A DNA stretch of 40,334 nt, taken from Candidatus Woesearchaeota archaeon. Its GTDB lineage: Archaea; Nanobdellota; Nanobdellia; Woesearchaeales; GW2011-AR15. A program made the translations under genes and the position numbers. The DNA lies in NCBI GenBank assembly GCA_014729915.1, contig WJJD01000155.1, positions 1-40,334 of the forward strand, in the 5' to 3' direction. Below, one piece after another: positions 24,142 through 32,149 of the stretch. The notes under the pieces were generated by a model. The model worked only from the letters and a program-made list of their open reading frames with translations, had not been told where the DNA came from and made no database searches. Positions within the stretch are counted from its first letter, which is position 1. Each line of letters opens with the position of its first letter.

Positions 24142-25771
24142 CTTTTTTTTTGAAATACGTTTTGATAATTATTAATATTAATATTGCAATAATTATTAAA
24201 ATAAAAATTACATGCTTAAAACCTGATCCCTTATTTAAGGATTGTTCTGTTTTAATACAATCCCTGTCTTTATCGATACAATCCGGATCACAAATCCCAT
24301 CGATATTATCATTGCATATATTATCTTTTAATGATGAAGGACAATCTTCAGGACAATCCAGGTTTGTTTCTGTTTTCTCACAAATATTATTACCGCATAT
24401 TTTTTTTTTGTCAGAAACTGCTGTTGTTTTACTTAAAGAATCTTCTTCTGTCTTTTCAGTGTTTATTTTATTCTTCTCCTGATTTTTATTTTCCTGAATA
24501 ATTTTTGCATCAGGTTCCTTTATCTCTATATACTTTTCATCAACCTCTCTGGAATCTGAATCATCTGATCTTGATTTAATTGACGAATCCAGACTGCTGT
24601 CAGAAGAATCTGTGTTTTTTGAGTCGGTTGTTCCAGAATCTTGGTCTTCTTTATCGACAATCTCATTTTCCTGATCTAATTCTATTTCCTGCTGATCAAC
24701 TGGTAAATAGTCCTGTAGATTTTTTTCAGCAGACTGTAATTCCCAGACATCCAGTTTTGTGCATTCTCCATCTCTGTAGATCATGTTTTCAGGACAACAG
24801 TGGCCTGATGTATCACAAAATAATTCCCGGCTGCATTCACAGGAATTTATGCATTGATCTCCTTTGTCCCTAAGATAGATCTTTTCAACACAGCCAGATT
24901 TATTTATATATTCCGTAAGAAAGCTGCAGCTGTATCTGCAAAATCCTTCTGAACAGGAGCAATCTTCAGGCGATGTTTCACAGTTCTCACCGAGATCACA
25001 TTCACAATTACCATTTTTCTCATGGGGACAATCAATATCATCCATTCCGCAGTCAGGATCACAAACCCCGTTTGTACCCCTGCAGTCAGAATCACAAATC
25101 GAATCATAAACAAGATGAGAATCAGGTTCACAGATATTGTCATCTGAAATTACGCAGTCAGGATCATATATTCCCCCGTTCCTGAATGAGTCATAACAAT
25201 CAGGATCGCAAATCCCATCTATATCATTATAATCAATTGTCCTGTCCTTGTTTAAATCTATGCAGGAAAGACTGCAGATGTTATTTTCATATTCGTGATA
25301 ACATGCATCATCACATTTATCTTCAATTGTGCAAAAAGGATCGCAGATATTATCATTAAGATTGCATTTTTTATTGTCTGTTATTAATAAATTTTTATTT
25401 TTAAGATAAAACTTTATTGTTCCCTGAGACTCTAATTTTGAAGGTAATACATTAATATTCCAGGCTGGATAATATTTGGTTATTTTCAGATCCGGATTAA
25501 ATGTCGTCAATATAAGTTCGTTATTAGAAACCTCTATTATATAATCATTGTTCAATATCAGATTTACTGACAAATTAACATCATTTTGGTATGATTCAAT
25601 CTGTTCAATAACTGAAAGGATGTTTTCTGCAAAATCGTCATAATATTCCTGTTCTGATACTTTTGCCTGGCTTAAAATGACTGATCTTAAACTTGAGATT
25701 GCAATCACTCCTATGACCATAAGACCAAAAACCATGATCATATTAAGAACAGTAGCACCTCTTTTATCCAT
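24134..25771 (-). CDS. large Cys-repeat surface protein with two membrane anchors
   Basis: 545 residues, first gene of the operon. Residues 1-30 (MDKRGATVLNMIMVFGLMVI) are a pilin-like helix. Residues 135-285 hold many repeats of the type ICDPDC with spaced Asp (DGICDPDCYD, NGVCDPDCGMDDIDC), which could bind calcium. Residues 307-337 form the module C-x3-C-x-C-x5-C-x5-CC-x10-C shared with the protein at 190-1935. A Ser/Asp/Glu-rich stalk follows (about 340-450), then CGNNICEKTETNLDCPEDC, and a C-terminal hydrophobic helix (about 518-538) with a basic end. Both termini thus lie at the membrane. Promoter about 26 bases upstream, so leaderless. Confidence 0.8.
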   Translation of the reverse strand: MDKRGATVLNMIMVFGLMVIGVIAISSLRSVILSQAKVSEQEYYDDFAENILSVIEQIESYQNDVNLSVNLILNNDYIIEVSNNELILTTFNPDLKITKYYPAWNINVLPSKLESQGTIKFYLKNKNLLITDNKKCNLNDNICDPFCTIEDKCDDACYHEYENNICSLSCIDLNKDRTIDYNDIDGICDPDCYDSFRNGGIYDPDCVISDDNICEPDSHLVYDSICDSDCRGTNGVCDPDCGMDDIDCPHEKNGNCECDLGENCETSPEDCSCSEGFCRYSCSFLTEYINKSGCVEKIYLRDKGDQCINSCECSRELFCDTSGHCCPENMIYRDGECTKLDVWELQSAEKNLQDYLPVDQQEIELDQENEIVDKEDQDSGTTDSKNTDSSDSSLDSSIKSRSDDSDSREVDEKYIEIKEPDAKIIQENKNQEKNKINTEKTEEDSLSKTTAVSDKKKICGNNICEKTETNLDCPEDCPSSLKDNICNDNIDGICDPDCIDKDRDCIKTEQSLNKGSGFKHVIFILIIIAILILIIIKTYFKKKDV

Positions 25772-25895
25772 ATGAATATAATTAAGAACAATCTATATAA
25801 ATATTTTTATGGATTTTCTCTGGAAATTCCATATCAATTATTTGTGTTTTTTCTAATTAATAATATTTATAAAAATATAATATTTTCACAATAGG
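25772..25895. promoter_or_regulatory. divergent promoter of the pilin-like operon and lysS
   Basis: Toward the operon (minus), ATTTATATAG lies near 25792-25803, about 25 bases before its ATG. Toward lysS (plus), ATTTATAAAAAT lies near 25865-25876, about 26 bases before the ATG at 25896. Neither gene has a ribosome binding site, so both are probably leaderless. Confidence 0.5.
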
Positions 25896-27917
25896 ATGAA
25901 AGAGACATATTACTGGGCAGACAAGATTGCTAAAAAAGTAATTAAAAGAGTAAAAAATTCTGATATTTTAAAAAAATTAGTTAAAAATAACAAATACGGA
26001 TACTTAGTGTATGATGAAAAAACTCCGTCAGGAGTTATTCATATCGGATCTGGAAGAGGGTGGATTATACACGATGTAATTGCCAAAGCATTAAGAGACA
26101 GGGGAGTGAAAGCATCATTTGTGTTGTCAAGCGATGATATGGATCCTTTGGATAAGGAATCAAAAGAATTAACAAAAGAACAAAATGAAAAATATATGGG
26201 TGTTCCATTCAGATATATTCCAAGCCCGAAAAAAGGTTATGAAAGTTACGCAGATTATTATTTTTCACAGGCAACTGAAAAATTTGATGAATTCGGAATA
26301 AAAGCAATTCTTGAAAGTACAGGACAGGAGTATGAAAAAGGAACATTTAACAAAACAATTAAAATCGCTCTTAATAATGCTCATAAGATTCAAGATATTT
26401 ATAAGAAATTATACGGAGATGATGTTGATGCCGCTAAAAGACTTCCCTTTAATGTAAGATGTCCAAAATGCGGAAAAATAGCGACCACTCTTGCATCAAA
26501 ATGGGATAAAAAAAAGGAAAAAATATATTTTGAATGCAGGGATGATGTTCAGCCGTGGGCAAAAGGATGCAATACAAAAGCATGGATCTCTCCTTACAAC
26601 GGCAACGGAAAATTTCCCTGGAAAGTTGAATGGCCTGCAAAATGGCTCTCAAAAGGAGTCATTGTTGAAACAGCTGGAAAAGACCATTTTACTAAAGGCG
26701 GCTCCAGGACAATCGGGTGCATGATTTCAATGGATGTCTTTAATTATCCACCACCTTATCCGTCAAAAGGATATAAAACCGGACCTGGATATGAATGGGT
26801 AACTGTAGGCGGAAAATCTATGTCAACTTCCCGAGGCAGAGGATATTCGTTTGCAGAGTCAACCGAACTTGCTCCGGCATCAATTTTACGGTACATGCAG
26901 GTTAAAGCAAGACCTAATGCTGTGATTGATTTTCAGCCATATGAATCAAATGATCTTATTTTATTGTATGAAAGGTATGACCGCACAGAAAGGATTTATT
27001 TTGGCAAAGAAAAAGTTGACAAAAAAGAGCAAGCAAAGCAAAGAAGAATCTATGAGTTGAGCCAGATTGGTAAGATTCCAAAAAAATTACCTCCCCAGAT
27101 TCCTTTTACACATGCAGCTGTTTTAGCTCAGATTTTTAAAAGCGATAAAGATGTAATTGAAAATTTAAAAGAAACCGATCATCTTTCAGATAAACTCAGC
27201 ACAAAGGAGATAGAATATGTTAAAGAAAGAATTGATTTTGCTAGAAAATGGGTAAAAGAATTTGCTTCTGACAGATATAAATTCTCATTGCAAAACAAAG
27301 TTTCTGATGACATCGTTTTTTCTGAAAAACAGGTAAAGGCTCTTCATCTGCTCTCAGAAAAATTAAAGGAAAGTAAATATAATGAAAAAGAATTGTATAA
27401 TGAGTTTTATAGAATCTGCAAAAAGATTGATATTAAAACCAAAGAATTTTTCCAGGGAGCTTATCTTGCTCTTCTTAACAAAAAAAGAGGACCAAAACTA
27501 GCACCATTTATTCTGGCTGCAAAACAAAAGTCGATAGAATTATTCTCAGAAGCCAATGTTTCCAAAAGAAAAAATAAAGAAGAGAACATGAACATGATTG
27601 AGTTTGATGATTGGAAAAAATTAGAACTAAAAGTCGGCAGGATAATTAAAGCTGCTAAAATTAAAAAAGCTGACAAATTATATAAATTAATTATTGATAT
27701 CGGAAAAAAAGAGCCGATCCAGATTGTTTCAAGTCTTGTTGATTATTATTCAATTAAAGAATTAATTAACAAAAAAGTCATTGTACTTGTAAATCTGAAA
27801 CCAGCAAGATTCAAGGGAGAAATTTCTGAGGGGATGATTCTTTGTGCTGAAAATAAGGATAATTGTGTTCTTTTAAGTGTTGACAAAGATATTAAACCAG
27901 GAAGTCCTGTAACCTGA
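25896..27917 (+). CDS. lysS: class I lysyl-tRNA synthetase with C-terminal tRNA-binding domain
   Basis: 673 residues. The class I signatures are GVIHIGSGRGW (H49-G53) and GGKSMSTSRG (near 306). The Zn-type CPKCGK segment, EWPAKW and AGKDHFTKGGSR are typical of archaeal LysRS-I, which charges tRNA-Lys. The core ends near residue 530. A 110-residue extension follows (from about 566): MIEFDDWKKLELKVGRIIKA, then VNLKPARFKGEISEGMILCA, which is the OB-fold tRNA-binding domain known from the MetRS C-terminus, Arc1p and EMAP II. LysRS-I normally lacks it, so this is a fusion that should improve tRNA affinity. It is divergent from the pilin-like operon. Confidence 0.95.
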   Translation: MKETYYWADKIAKKVIKRVKNSDILKKLVKNNKYGYLVYDEKTPSGVIHIGSGRGWIIHDVIAKALRDRGVKASFVLSSDDMDPLDKESKELTKEQNEKYMGVPFRYIPSPKKGYESYADYYFSQATEKFDEFGIKAILESTGQEYEKGTFNKTIKIALNNAHKIQDIYKKLYGDDVDAAKRLPFNVRCPKCGKIATTLASKWDKKKEKIYFECRDDVQPWAKGCNTKAWISPYNGNGKFPWKVEWPAKWLSKGVIVETAGKDHFTKGGSRTIGCMISMDVFNYPPPYPSKGYKTGPGYEWVTVGGKSMSTSRGRGYSFAESTELAPASILRYMQVKARPNAVIDFQPYESNDLILLYERYDRTERIYFGKEKVDKKEQAKQRRIYELSQIGKIPKKLPPQIPFTHAAVLAQIFKSDKDVIENLKETDHLSDKLSTKEIEYVKERIDFARKWVKEFASDRYKFSLQNKVSDDIVFSEKQVKALHLLSEKLKESKYNEKELYNEFYRICKKIDIKTKEFFQGAYLALLNKKRGPKLAPFILAAKQKSIELFSEANVSKRKNKEENMNMIEFDDWKKLELKVGRIIKAAKIKKADKLYKLIIDIGKKEPIQIVSSLVDYYSIKELINKKVIVLVNLKPARFKGEISEGMILCAENKDNCVLLSVDKDIKPGSPVT

Positions 27918-27969
27918 GTAAAATTATCCTTAATGAGGCATTTATAAAAATAAATTTAATAACTTTTGT

Positions 27970-28053
27970 ATGGATGATGCAGATAAAAAATTATTTATTT
28001 ATTCAGTATTGATACTGACAGGTATTTTGTTAATCTATTCTCCTATTCCTTAG
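27970..28053 (+). CDS. 27-residue single-pass membrane microprotein
   Basis: The product is MDDADKKLFIYSVLILTGIL plus a short end LIYSPIP: a charged start and one hydrophobic helix. A TATA-like TTTATAAAAATAA at about 27940-27952 lies about 26 bases before the ATG, the leaderless spacing of other genes here. It occupies a gap with no other gene. Being so short it may be chance, and no function is proposed. Confidence 0.4.
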   Translation: MDDADKKLFIYSVLILTGILLIYSPIP

Positions 28054-28254
28054 AGTGTTAATTATTTTTTGTTTTATTTTTTATGAGCAGTACATATGGT
28101 TGAGCAAATTTTTTGCACTTTAACTTCTTGGAAATGAAGATAAAACAATTGTGAAATTTATTTAGTAAAACCATAAAATATTTAAAGAAAGATATAATCA
28201 AAAGAATATATTGGGGGACATATATTTTTACATGGTAAATCACAGGAATTTAAA

Positions 28255-28530
28255 ATGAAAGACAAAGATATTTTTAACATTTTTTTCAGGGAAAAGCCGT
28301 CTATGATGCTTGTTACAATGAGGAATAATAAAAAAGAGATGTATGCATCTTACCTTGCAAAGCAAATTGATTGTACATATTCCCATGTTGTAAAAATCTT
28401 AAAAGAGATGCATAAAGCAGGTCTTGTTGAATTCCATAAACAGGGAAGATTAAAGCTTCTTAATCTAACAAAAAAAGGAGATGAAGTAGCAAAACATATT
28501 GATAAAGTCAGAATGATTTTTAAGGATTAA
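28255..28530 (+). CDS. winged-helix DNA-binding protein
   Basis: 91 residues. A MarR/ArsR-like winged helix is visible: ASYLAKQIDCTYSHVVKILK is the helix-turn-helix and EMHKAGLVEFHKQGRLKLLN LTKKG the wing (YSHVVKIL as recognition helix). No effector domain is present, so it is a minimal transcription regulator. It converges on the DHH nuclease gene with a four-base overlap. The gap before it (28054-28254) holds AT-rich sequence with a possible TATA near 28178-28195 and no other gene I can support. Confidence 0.75.
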   Translation: MKDKDIFNIFFREKPSMMLVTMRNNKKEMYASYLAKQIDCTYSHVVKILKEMHKAGLVEFHKQGRLKLLNLTKKGDEVAKHIDKVRMIFKD

Positions 28531-29912
28531 GATAGATTTTTTTTTACAGATTCTATAAATTCAGATTCTTTGTCTTTTAGAACATACCCGCCTGCAGCAT
28601 TTTTATGTCCACCGATTTCAGAATCATCAATATTAATTACAATTTCTTTTAATATTTCTCTTAAATCACTATTTATTATATTTCCGGTTTTTCTTATCGA
28701 TATTTTAATAATATTATCTGGTGTATAACCCATACTGATTATGTAAGTTTCCTGTTTAAAATTATTAGAATTTGATATTATAGAAGCAAGTGTTCCTATG
28801 ATAGTATATCGAATATCATTTCCGGTATTTAATATGATGTAATTTTTTCCCTTAATAATTTTTTTGGTATCTTTATTTTCTTCATACCATCTGAGAGCAT
28901 TTCCGATTTCTCTTCTGTATTGATCCATACATTTTATCGCTTTTTGTTTAAGGTCATCCCTATTAAGGCACGCTCCGATTCCAAGAGAGGCAGCATCCAT
29001 TCTTCCGCATGCATTTAACAATGTTGAAAATTCTTTGGCATCTCTTGTAGGAAGATTTTTTTGTTCCTCAACTAATATATATCTTTTTCCCAGGATATCT
29101 TCAGGATTTTTTTGATTAGTTCTTTTCATAACAATAGCTGTTATCAGGCGTTGTTTTTGTTTTTCATCTAATTGATTATACTTTACCCAGTCTCCTTTAA
29201 TTTTTGGCTTAATTTGGATCTGATTTAAGAATTGTATTGCGCAGGATTCAGAACCTGAAACACCGGGAATAAAAATATCTTTGTCATATGCAAGAAGTTT
29301 GAATAATGGTTTTGTTTCAATTCCAAACCAGTTTATTGATGTCTTTATTTTTATCTTGTTTAATAAAACAGCTTCTTTTAAAAATTCATTATTAAAACCT
29401 GAAAATCCAGAATTTTCCTGTGCATCACCAATTGCTCCGATAATCGGAAGATGACACAGTTCTCTGTTTTTTGGGTTCAATGCTTTACAAAACAAATAAA
29501 CCACACCGCTTCCTGAAATTTCCTCAGATCCGTCAATATCATATAAATGAGGATTAATATGAACTGCTTTATTCTGATTTATTTTTTCAATAAAGTGATG
29601 ATCCAGAATAAAGATTTTCCTGTTTTTTAAGTATTTTAGAATGTATTTTATTTGTCCAGATCCAAGATCAGAAAAAATATATGCCTTATATTTTTCTGAA
29701 GATAGTTTTATCACTTCTTTTTCAGTAAGCTGTGGAACAATAGTTAAAGAATACGATCTATTGTTCCTGTTTAAAGCGGAAATAAGCTGAGATGCTGAAC
29801 AAAGTCCGTCAGCATCATAATGGCTGATAAGCCTTATTTTTTCGCTTTTTTTGATTAAACTAAACTTTTTTACAGCATTAATAATATCCGTTCTGAACTG
29901 ATCATATTTCAT
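28527..29912 (-). CDS. RecJ-like DHH nuclease (archaeal GAN/RecJ type)
   Basis: 461 residues. DHH-family motifs in order: ISHYDADGLCSASQL (31-45), the strand ending IFSDLGSG (about 78-85), FILDHHF (DHH at 104-106), GAIGDAQENSG, and the DHHA1 motif GGHKNAAGGY near the end. These bind manganese and cut single-stranded DNA or RNA from the 5' end; the archaeal form binds GINS/Cdc45-like partners at the replication fork. It lies five bases after the S15 gene on the same strand, a gene pair seen in many archaea. Confidence 0.9.
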   Translation of the reverse strand: MKYDQFRTDIINAVKKFSLIKKSEKIRLISHYDADGLCSASQLISALNRNNRSYSLTIVPQLTEKEVIKLSSEKYKAYIFSDLGSGQIKYILKYLKNRKIFILDHHFIEKINQNKAVHINPHLYDIDGSEEISGSGVVYLFCKALNPKNRELCHLPIIGAIGDAQENSGFSGFNNEFLKEAVLLNKIKIKTSINWFGIETKPLFKLLAYDKDIFIPGVSGSESCAIQFLNQIQIKPKIKGDWVKYNQLDEKQKQRLITAIVMKRTNQKNPEDILGKRYILVEEQKNLPTRDAKEFSTLLNACGRMDAASLGIGACLNRDDLKQKAIKCMDQYRREIGNALRWYEENKDTKKIIKGKNYIILNTGNDIRYTIIGTLASIISNSNNFKQETYIISMGYTPDNIIKISIRKTGNIINSDLREILKEIVINIDDSEIGGHKNAAGGYVLKDKESEFIESVKKNLS

Positions 29913-29917
29913 AAGGT

Positions 29918-30373
29918 TTATTCTACTAACAGGTTAACATTTTTTGGATTATAATTCCATGAAGATGCCAGTTTTTTGGATTCTTTGTAATATTTTACTA
30001 ATCTTCTCACTTTTGATTCTGTTAACCTTAGTCCCCTTATTGCAACTTTATCTTTTTTATTGTTTTCAAGGTGTTTTTGCAGTGCAACAACCTTTTTTAA
30101 TAAATTCATAAGATCTTCAGGAATCTCAGGCAAAATCTTTTTCTCTACAAGAATCTTTGATATCTTTTTTTTTGTTATAAGTTTCACATCAGGAATTCCA
30201 TACGTATCCCTAAGATGAAGTCCGATTTGTGAGGGTGTCATTCCCTGTTTTGCAAGTTTAACTATTAATAATTCTATTTCTTTTGGTTTATATCTTATCC
30301 AGCTGTGAATAACTTTTTTGCTGGGTTTTGTTGAACCTGATTTTCCTTTTCTTCTTGAATGCATTCGTGCCAT
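29918..30373 (-). CDS. rps15: ribosomal protein S15 (uS15)
   Basis: 151 residues, the long archaeal form. It starts MARMHSRRKGKSGSTKPSKK, typical of archaeal S15, and ends in the rRNA-binding helices (KDKVAIRGLRLTESKVRRLV). GGAG lies seven bases before the ATG at 30373, so the seven-residue longer frame from 30394 is rejected. A hairpin lies just above that binding site. It binds 16S rRNA early in assembly. TATA-like CTTATAAATAA lies near 30471-30481, giving a leader of about 80 bases. Confidence 0.97.
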   Translation of the reverse strand: MARMHSRRKGKSGSTKPSKKVIHSWIRYKPKEIELLIVKLAKQGMTPSQIGLHLRDTYGIPDVKLITKKKISKILVEKKILPEIPEDLMNLLKKVVALQKHLENNKKDKVAIRGLRLTESKVRRLVKYYKESKKLASSWNYNPKNVNLLVE

Positions 30374-30385
30374 TTTTAAACTCCG

Positions 30386-30412
30386 GGAGAACAAGTCTTA
30401 AGCTGATTCTCC
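30386..30412 (-). promoter_or_regulatory. leader hairpin before the S15 gene
   Basis: GGAGAA and TTCTCC (minus sense 30412-30407 and 30391-30386) pair over six bases around a 15-base loop containing the palindrome CTTAAG. It ends one base before the CGGAG binding site. S15 controls its own translation through mRNA structure in Bacteria; a similar use here is a guess. Confidence 0.4.
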
Positions 30413-30484
30413 AGTATAGGAATGTTAACAACAAACCTATCTCTTGAACTAATTGTTAGAAAAAAGGTTTATTTATAAGGTTTT

Positions 30485-30943
30485 TTATTCATGAATTATC
30501 TCAATAAAATGTTTATGAACATATATTTCAACATTGTTTTTTTCAGAGAATCTCTCAATCTCTTTAATATGGGCTTCACAGACCTCTCTTAAATCACAGT
30601 TTTTGCATTTTGTTGCTTCTATTTCAGATCTTTTTTTCCAGTCTTTACACGGAATTTCAAAGAGCCAGGTTATTTTTTTTCCTATTTTTGAATCTTTTCG
30701 TATTGTCTTAGAATGAATCTTTTTTTCATCAAAAAATCTCCCGATTGTATTGCATTTATCACACACAAAAGATTTTCCGGGATTTTTATGCTTATAGATT
30801 CTTGCATCTGATTCGCACTTAGGACATTTTATTTTTTTTCCTTTCCAGTTGATCTTTTTCATTGAAACATAATCACAGTTAGGACAGATCAGGGCAATTT
30901 CATTTTCAATACAGTCGTATCCGCATTTTGGACAGCTTGCCAT
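30485..30943 (-). CDS. multi-zinc-ribbon protein
   Basis: 152 residues. At least three Cys-x2-Cys knuckle pairs: MASCPKCGY with ALICPNCDY, KIKCPKCESD with FVCDKCNTIG, and later TKCKNCDLREVCEAHIKEIE. The first two pairs form two zinc ribbons; the last resembles a short cluster- or zinc-binding loop. The C-terminal end (NNVEIYVHKHFIEIIHE) is a predicted beta strand. No family recognised. A DNA- or RNA-binding role is plausible, as for most archaeal zinc ribbons. It lies between S15 and tRNA-Arg(GCG), all on the minus strand. Confidence 0.75.
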   Translation of the reverse strand: MASCPKCGYDCIENEIALICPNCDYVSMKKINWKGKKIKCPKCESDARIYKHKNPGKSFVCDKCNTIGRFFDEKKIHSKTIRKDSKIGKKITWLFEIPCKDWKKRSEIEATKCKNCDLREVCEAHIKEIERFSEKNNVEIYVHKHFIEIIHE

Positions 30944-30990
30944 ATATCTATTAATTTGAAAAGGATTATTAAATGTTTTGGAGAAAAAGC

Positions 30991-31064
30991 CGTCCCTGCC
31001 GGGATTTGAACCCGGGTCTCAAGATCCGCAATCTTGCGTTCTGTCCAAGCTAGACTACAGGGAC
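30991..31064 (-). tRNA. tRNA-Arg(GCG)
   Basis: Minus strand. Acceptor GTCCCTG pairs with CAGGGAC; discriminator G, no encoded CCA. The anticodon stem CAAGA/TCTTG encloses TTGCGGA, giving anticodon GCG. The T-stem is CCGGG/CCCGG with a normal TTCAAAT loop. The D-arm GTCT...AGAAC pairs only with a mismatch or one bulged A. No intron is present, unlike the other Arg tRNA in this window. TATA-like TTTATAAAG lies at about 31093-31102 and a T-run follows the 3' end. Confidence 0.95.
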
Positions 31065-31135
31065 TTACTTAACCAACAAAAAAACTTAATCTCTTTATAA
31101 ATGTATTATTTAAAAAATCAGAGAAGGTGTTCAAA

Positions 31136-31161
31136 AATGGATTTCTAAAAAGAAATCCATT
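31136..31161. other. 11-bp perfect hairpin between tRNA-Arg(GCG) and pth2
   Basis: Arms of 11 bases (31136-31146 and 31151-31161) pair perfectly around AAAA. It lies upstream of both divergent genes, beyond their TATA-like stretches, so it is neither a normal terminator nor a leader. A regulator site or an end of a small repeat is possible. Confidence 0.6.
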
Positions 31162-31205
31162 ACAAAAACAAAAACCTTTTATTAACCCTATATTTAATAT
31201 GATTT

Positions 31206-31550
31206 ATGAACTATAAACAGGTAATACTAATAAGACAAGACATCAAGCTTCCAAAAGGAAAAACTGCTGTTCAGGCTGCACATGCTTCTGTAGATGCAGT
31301 ATTAAAATCTTCTGAAAAAAACATAAAGGAATGGAGGAAAAAAGGAATGGCTAAAATAGTTGTAAAAGTCAAAGATAGAAAAGAGCTTTTTAAGTTTATC
31401 CAGTCTGCAAAAGATGCAGGCCTTGTAGCCTCTGTTATAACTGATGCAGGTAAAACCGTTGTATGCCCGGGAACTGTCACATGTGGTGCAATCGGACCTG
31501 ATAAAGAAGAAAATATTGATAATATCACAGGAGAGCTGAAATTAGCCTAA
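31206..31550 (+). CDS. pth2: peptidyl-tRNA hydrolase, archaeal/eukaryal type
   Basis: 114 residues, normal Pth2 length. The signature is clear: QVILIRQDIKLPKGKTAVQA then AHASVDAVL, and the end VVCPGTVTCGAIGPDKEENI, where T-x-x-A-I-G-P is diagnostic. It frees stalled peptides from tRNA. A TATA-like stretch near 31187-31195 precedes it closely. Its end overlaps the end of the convergent membrane-protein gene by nine bases. Confidence 0.97.
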   Translation: MNYKQVILIRQDIKLPKGKTAVQAAHASVDAVLKSSEKNIKEWRKKGMAKIVVKVKDRKELFKFIQSAKDAGLVASVITDAGKTVVCPGTVTCGAIGPDKEENIDNITGELKLA

Positions 31551-32117
31551 TAATGCAATAAAAATATCTCCAAATGCTAATAATAATATTATGTTGACGA
31601 CAAAATTAAGACCTGTCTCAAATATCATTTCTTCAGGTGCAAACATAAAAATTATATCAAGTCCGAGACAAATTATAAATTTTATTGTAACAAGAATCAA
31701 TCCAAGTAATACAAAATTAACATCAGGATATTGAACAGCAACAAAATTTATGAGCAAAGTAAAAATTATTGAAAGAGTTGTATCTTTATCAAGTCTTGCT
31801 GTTAAAAGATCCGGAATGATCTCTCCTGCAAATATTAAAACCAAACCATATCCAAGCCCATAGGTTCTTGTTAAAACTAAACTTAAAAACACTTCAAGAC
31901 CAGGATCAACACGAAACGTCAATAAGTTGATATTATAATTAATAACTCCGGTAAGAGCTGTTAACGTTAAAAAAATAAATATCCTGATCTCAAATATTAA
32001 AGATAAAATAAATGCTGTCAGAAACATTATCACAAGAATAGAAAAGGTTTTTTTGCTCATGCTTTTTTTTTCATGAGGCTCAAGACCCCTTCTTCTGTAT
32101 TCGTCCTCTTTCATCAT
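31542..32117 (-). CDS. multi-pass membrane protein of unknown function
   Basis: 191 residues with a basic cytoplasmic start (EDEYRRRGLEPHEKKSMSKK) and about six hydrophobic segments. A loop between segments holds VLTRTYGLGYGLVLIFAGEI then PDLLTARLDK. The arrangement resembles small substrate-binding or rod-shape-type membrane components, but I cannot place it. It lies 32 bases after the pyruvate kinase gene on the same strand, so may be read from the same transcript. Confidence 0.7.
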   Translation of the reverse strand: MMKEDEYRRRGLEPHEKKSMSKKTFSILVIMFLTAFILSLIFEIRIFIFLTLTALTGVINYNINLLTFRVDPGLEVFLSLVLTRTYGLGYGLVLIFAGEIIPDLLTARLDKDTTLSIIFTLLINFVAVQYPDVNFVLLGLILVTIKFIICLGLDIIFMFAPEEMIFETGLNFVVNIILLLAFGDIFIALLG

Positions 32118-32149
32118 ATTAAATAGGGTTTTTATCTATTTAAATTTAA

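Noticed and set aside
24134-25771. CDPDC repeats as a metallothionein or ferredoxin
   Set aside because: The Cys are interleaved with Asp-rich loops between two membrane helices in a secreted part, which fits disulfides and calcium rather than iron-sulfur clusters.
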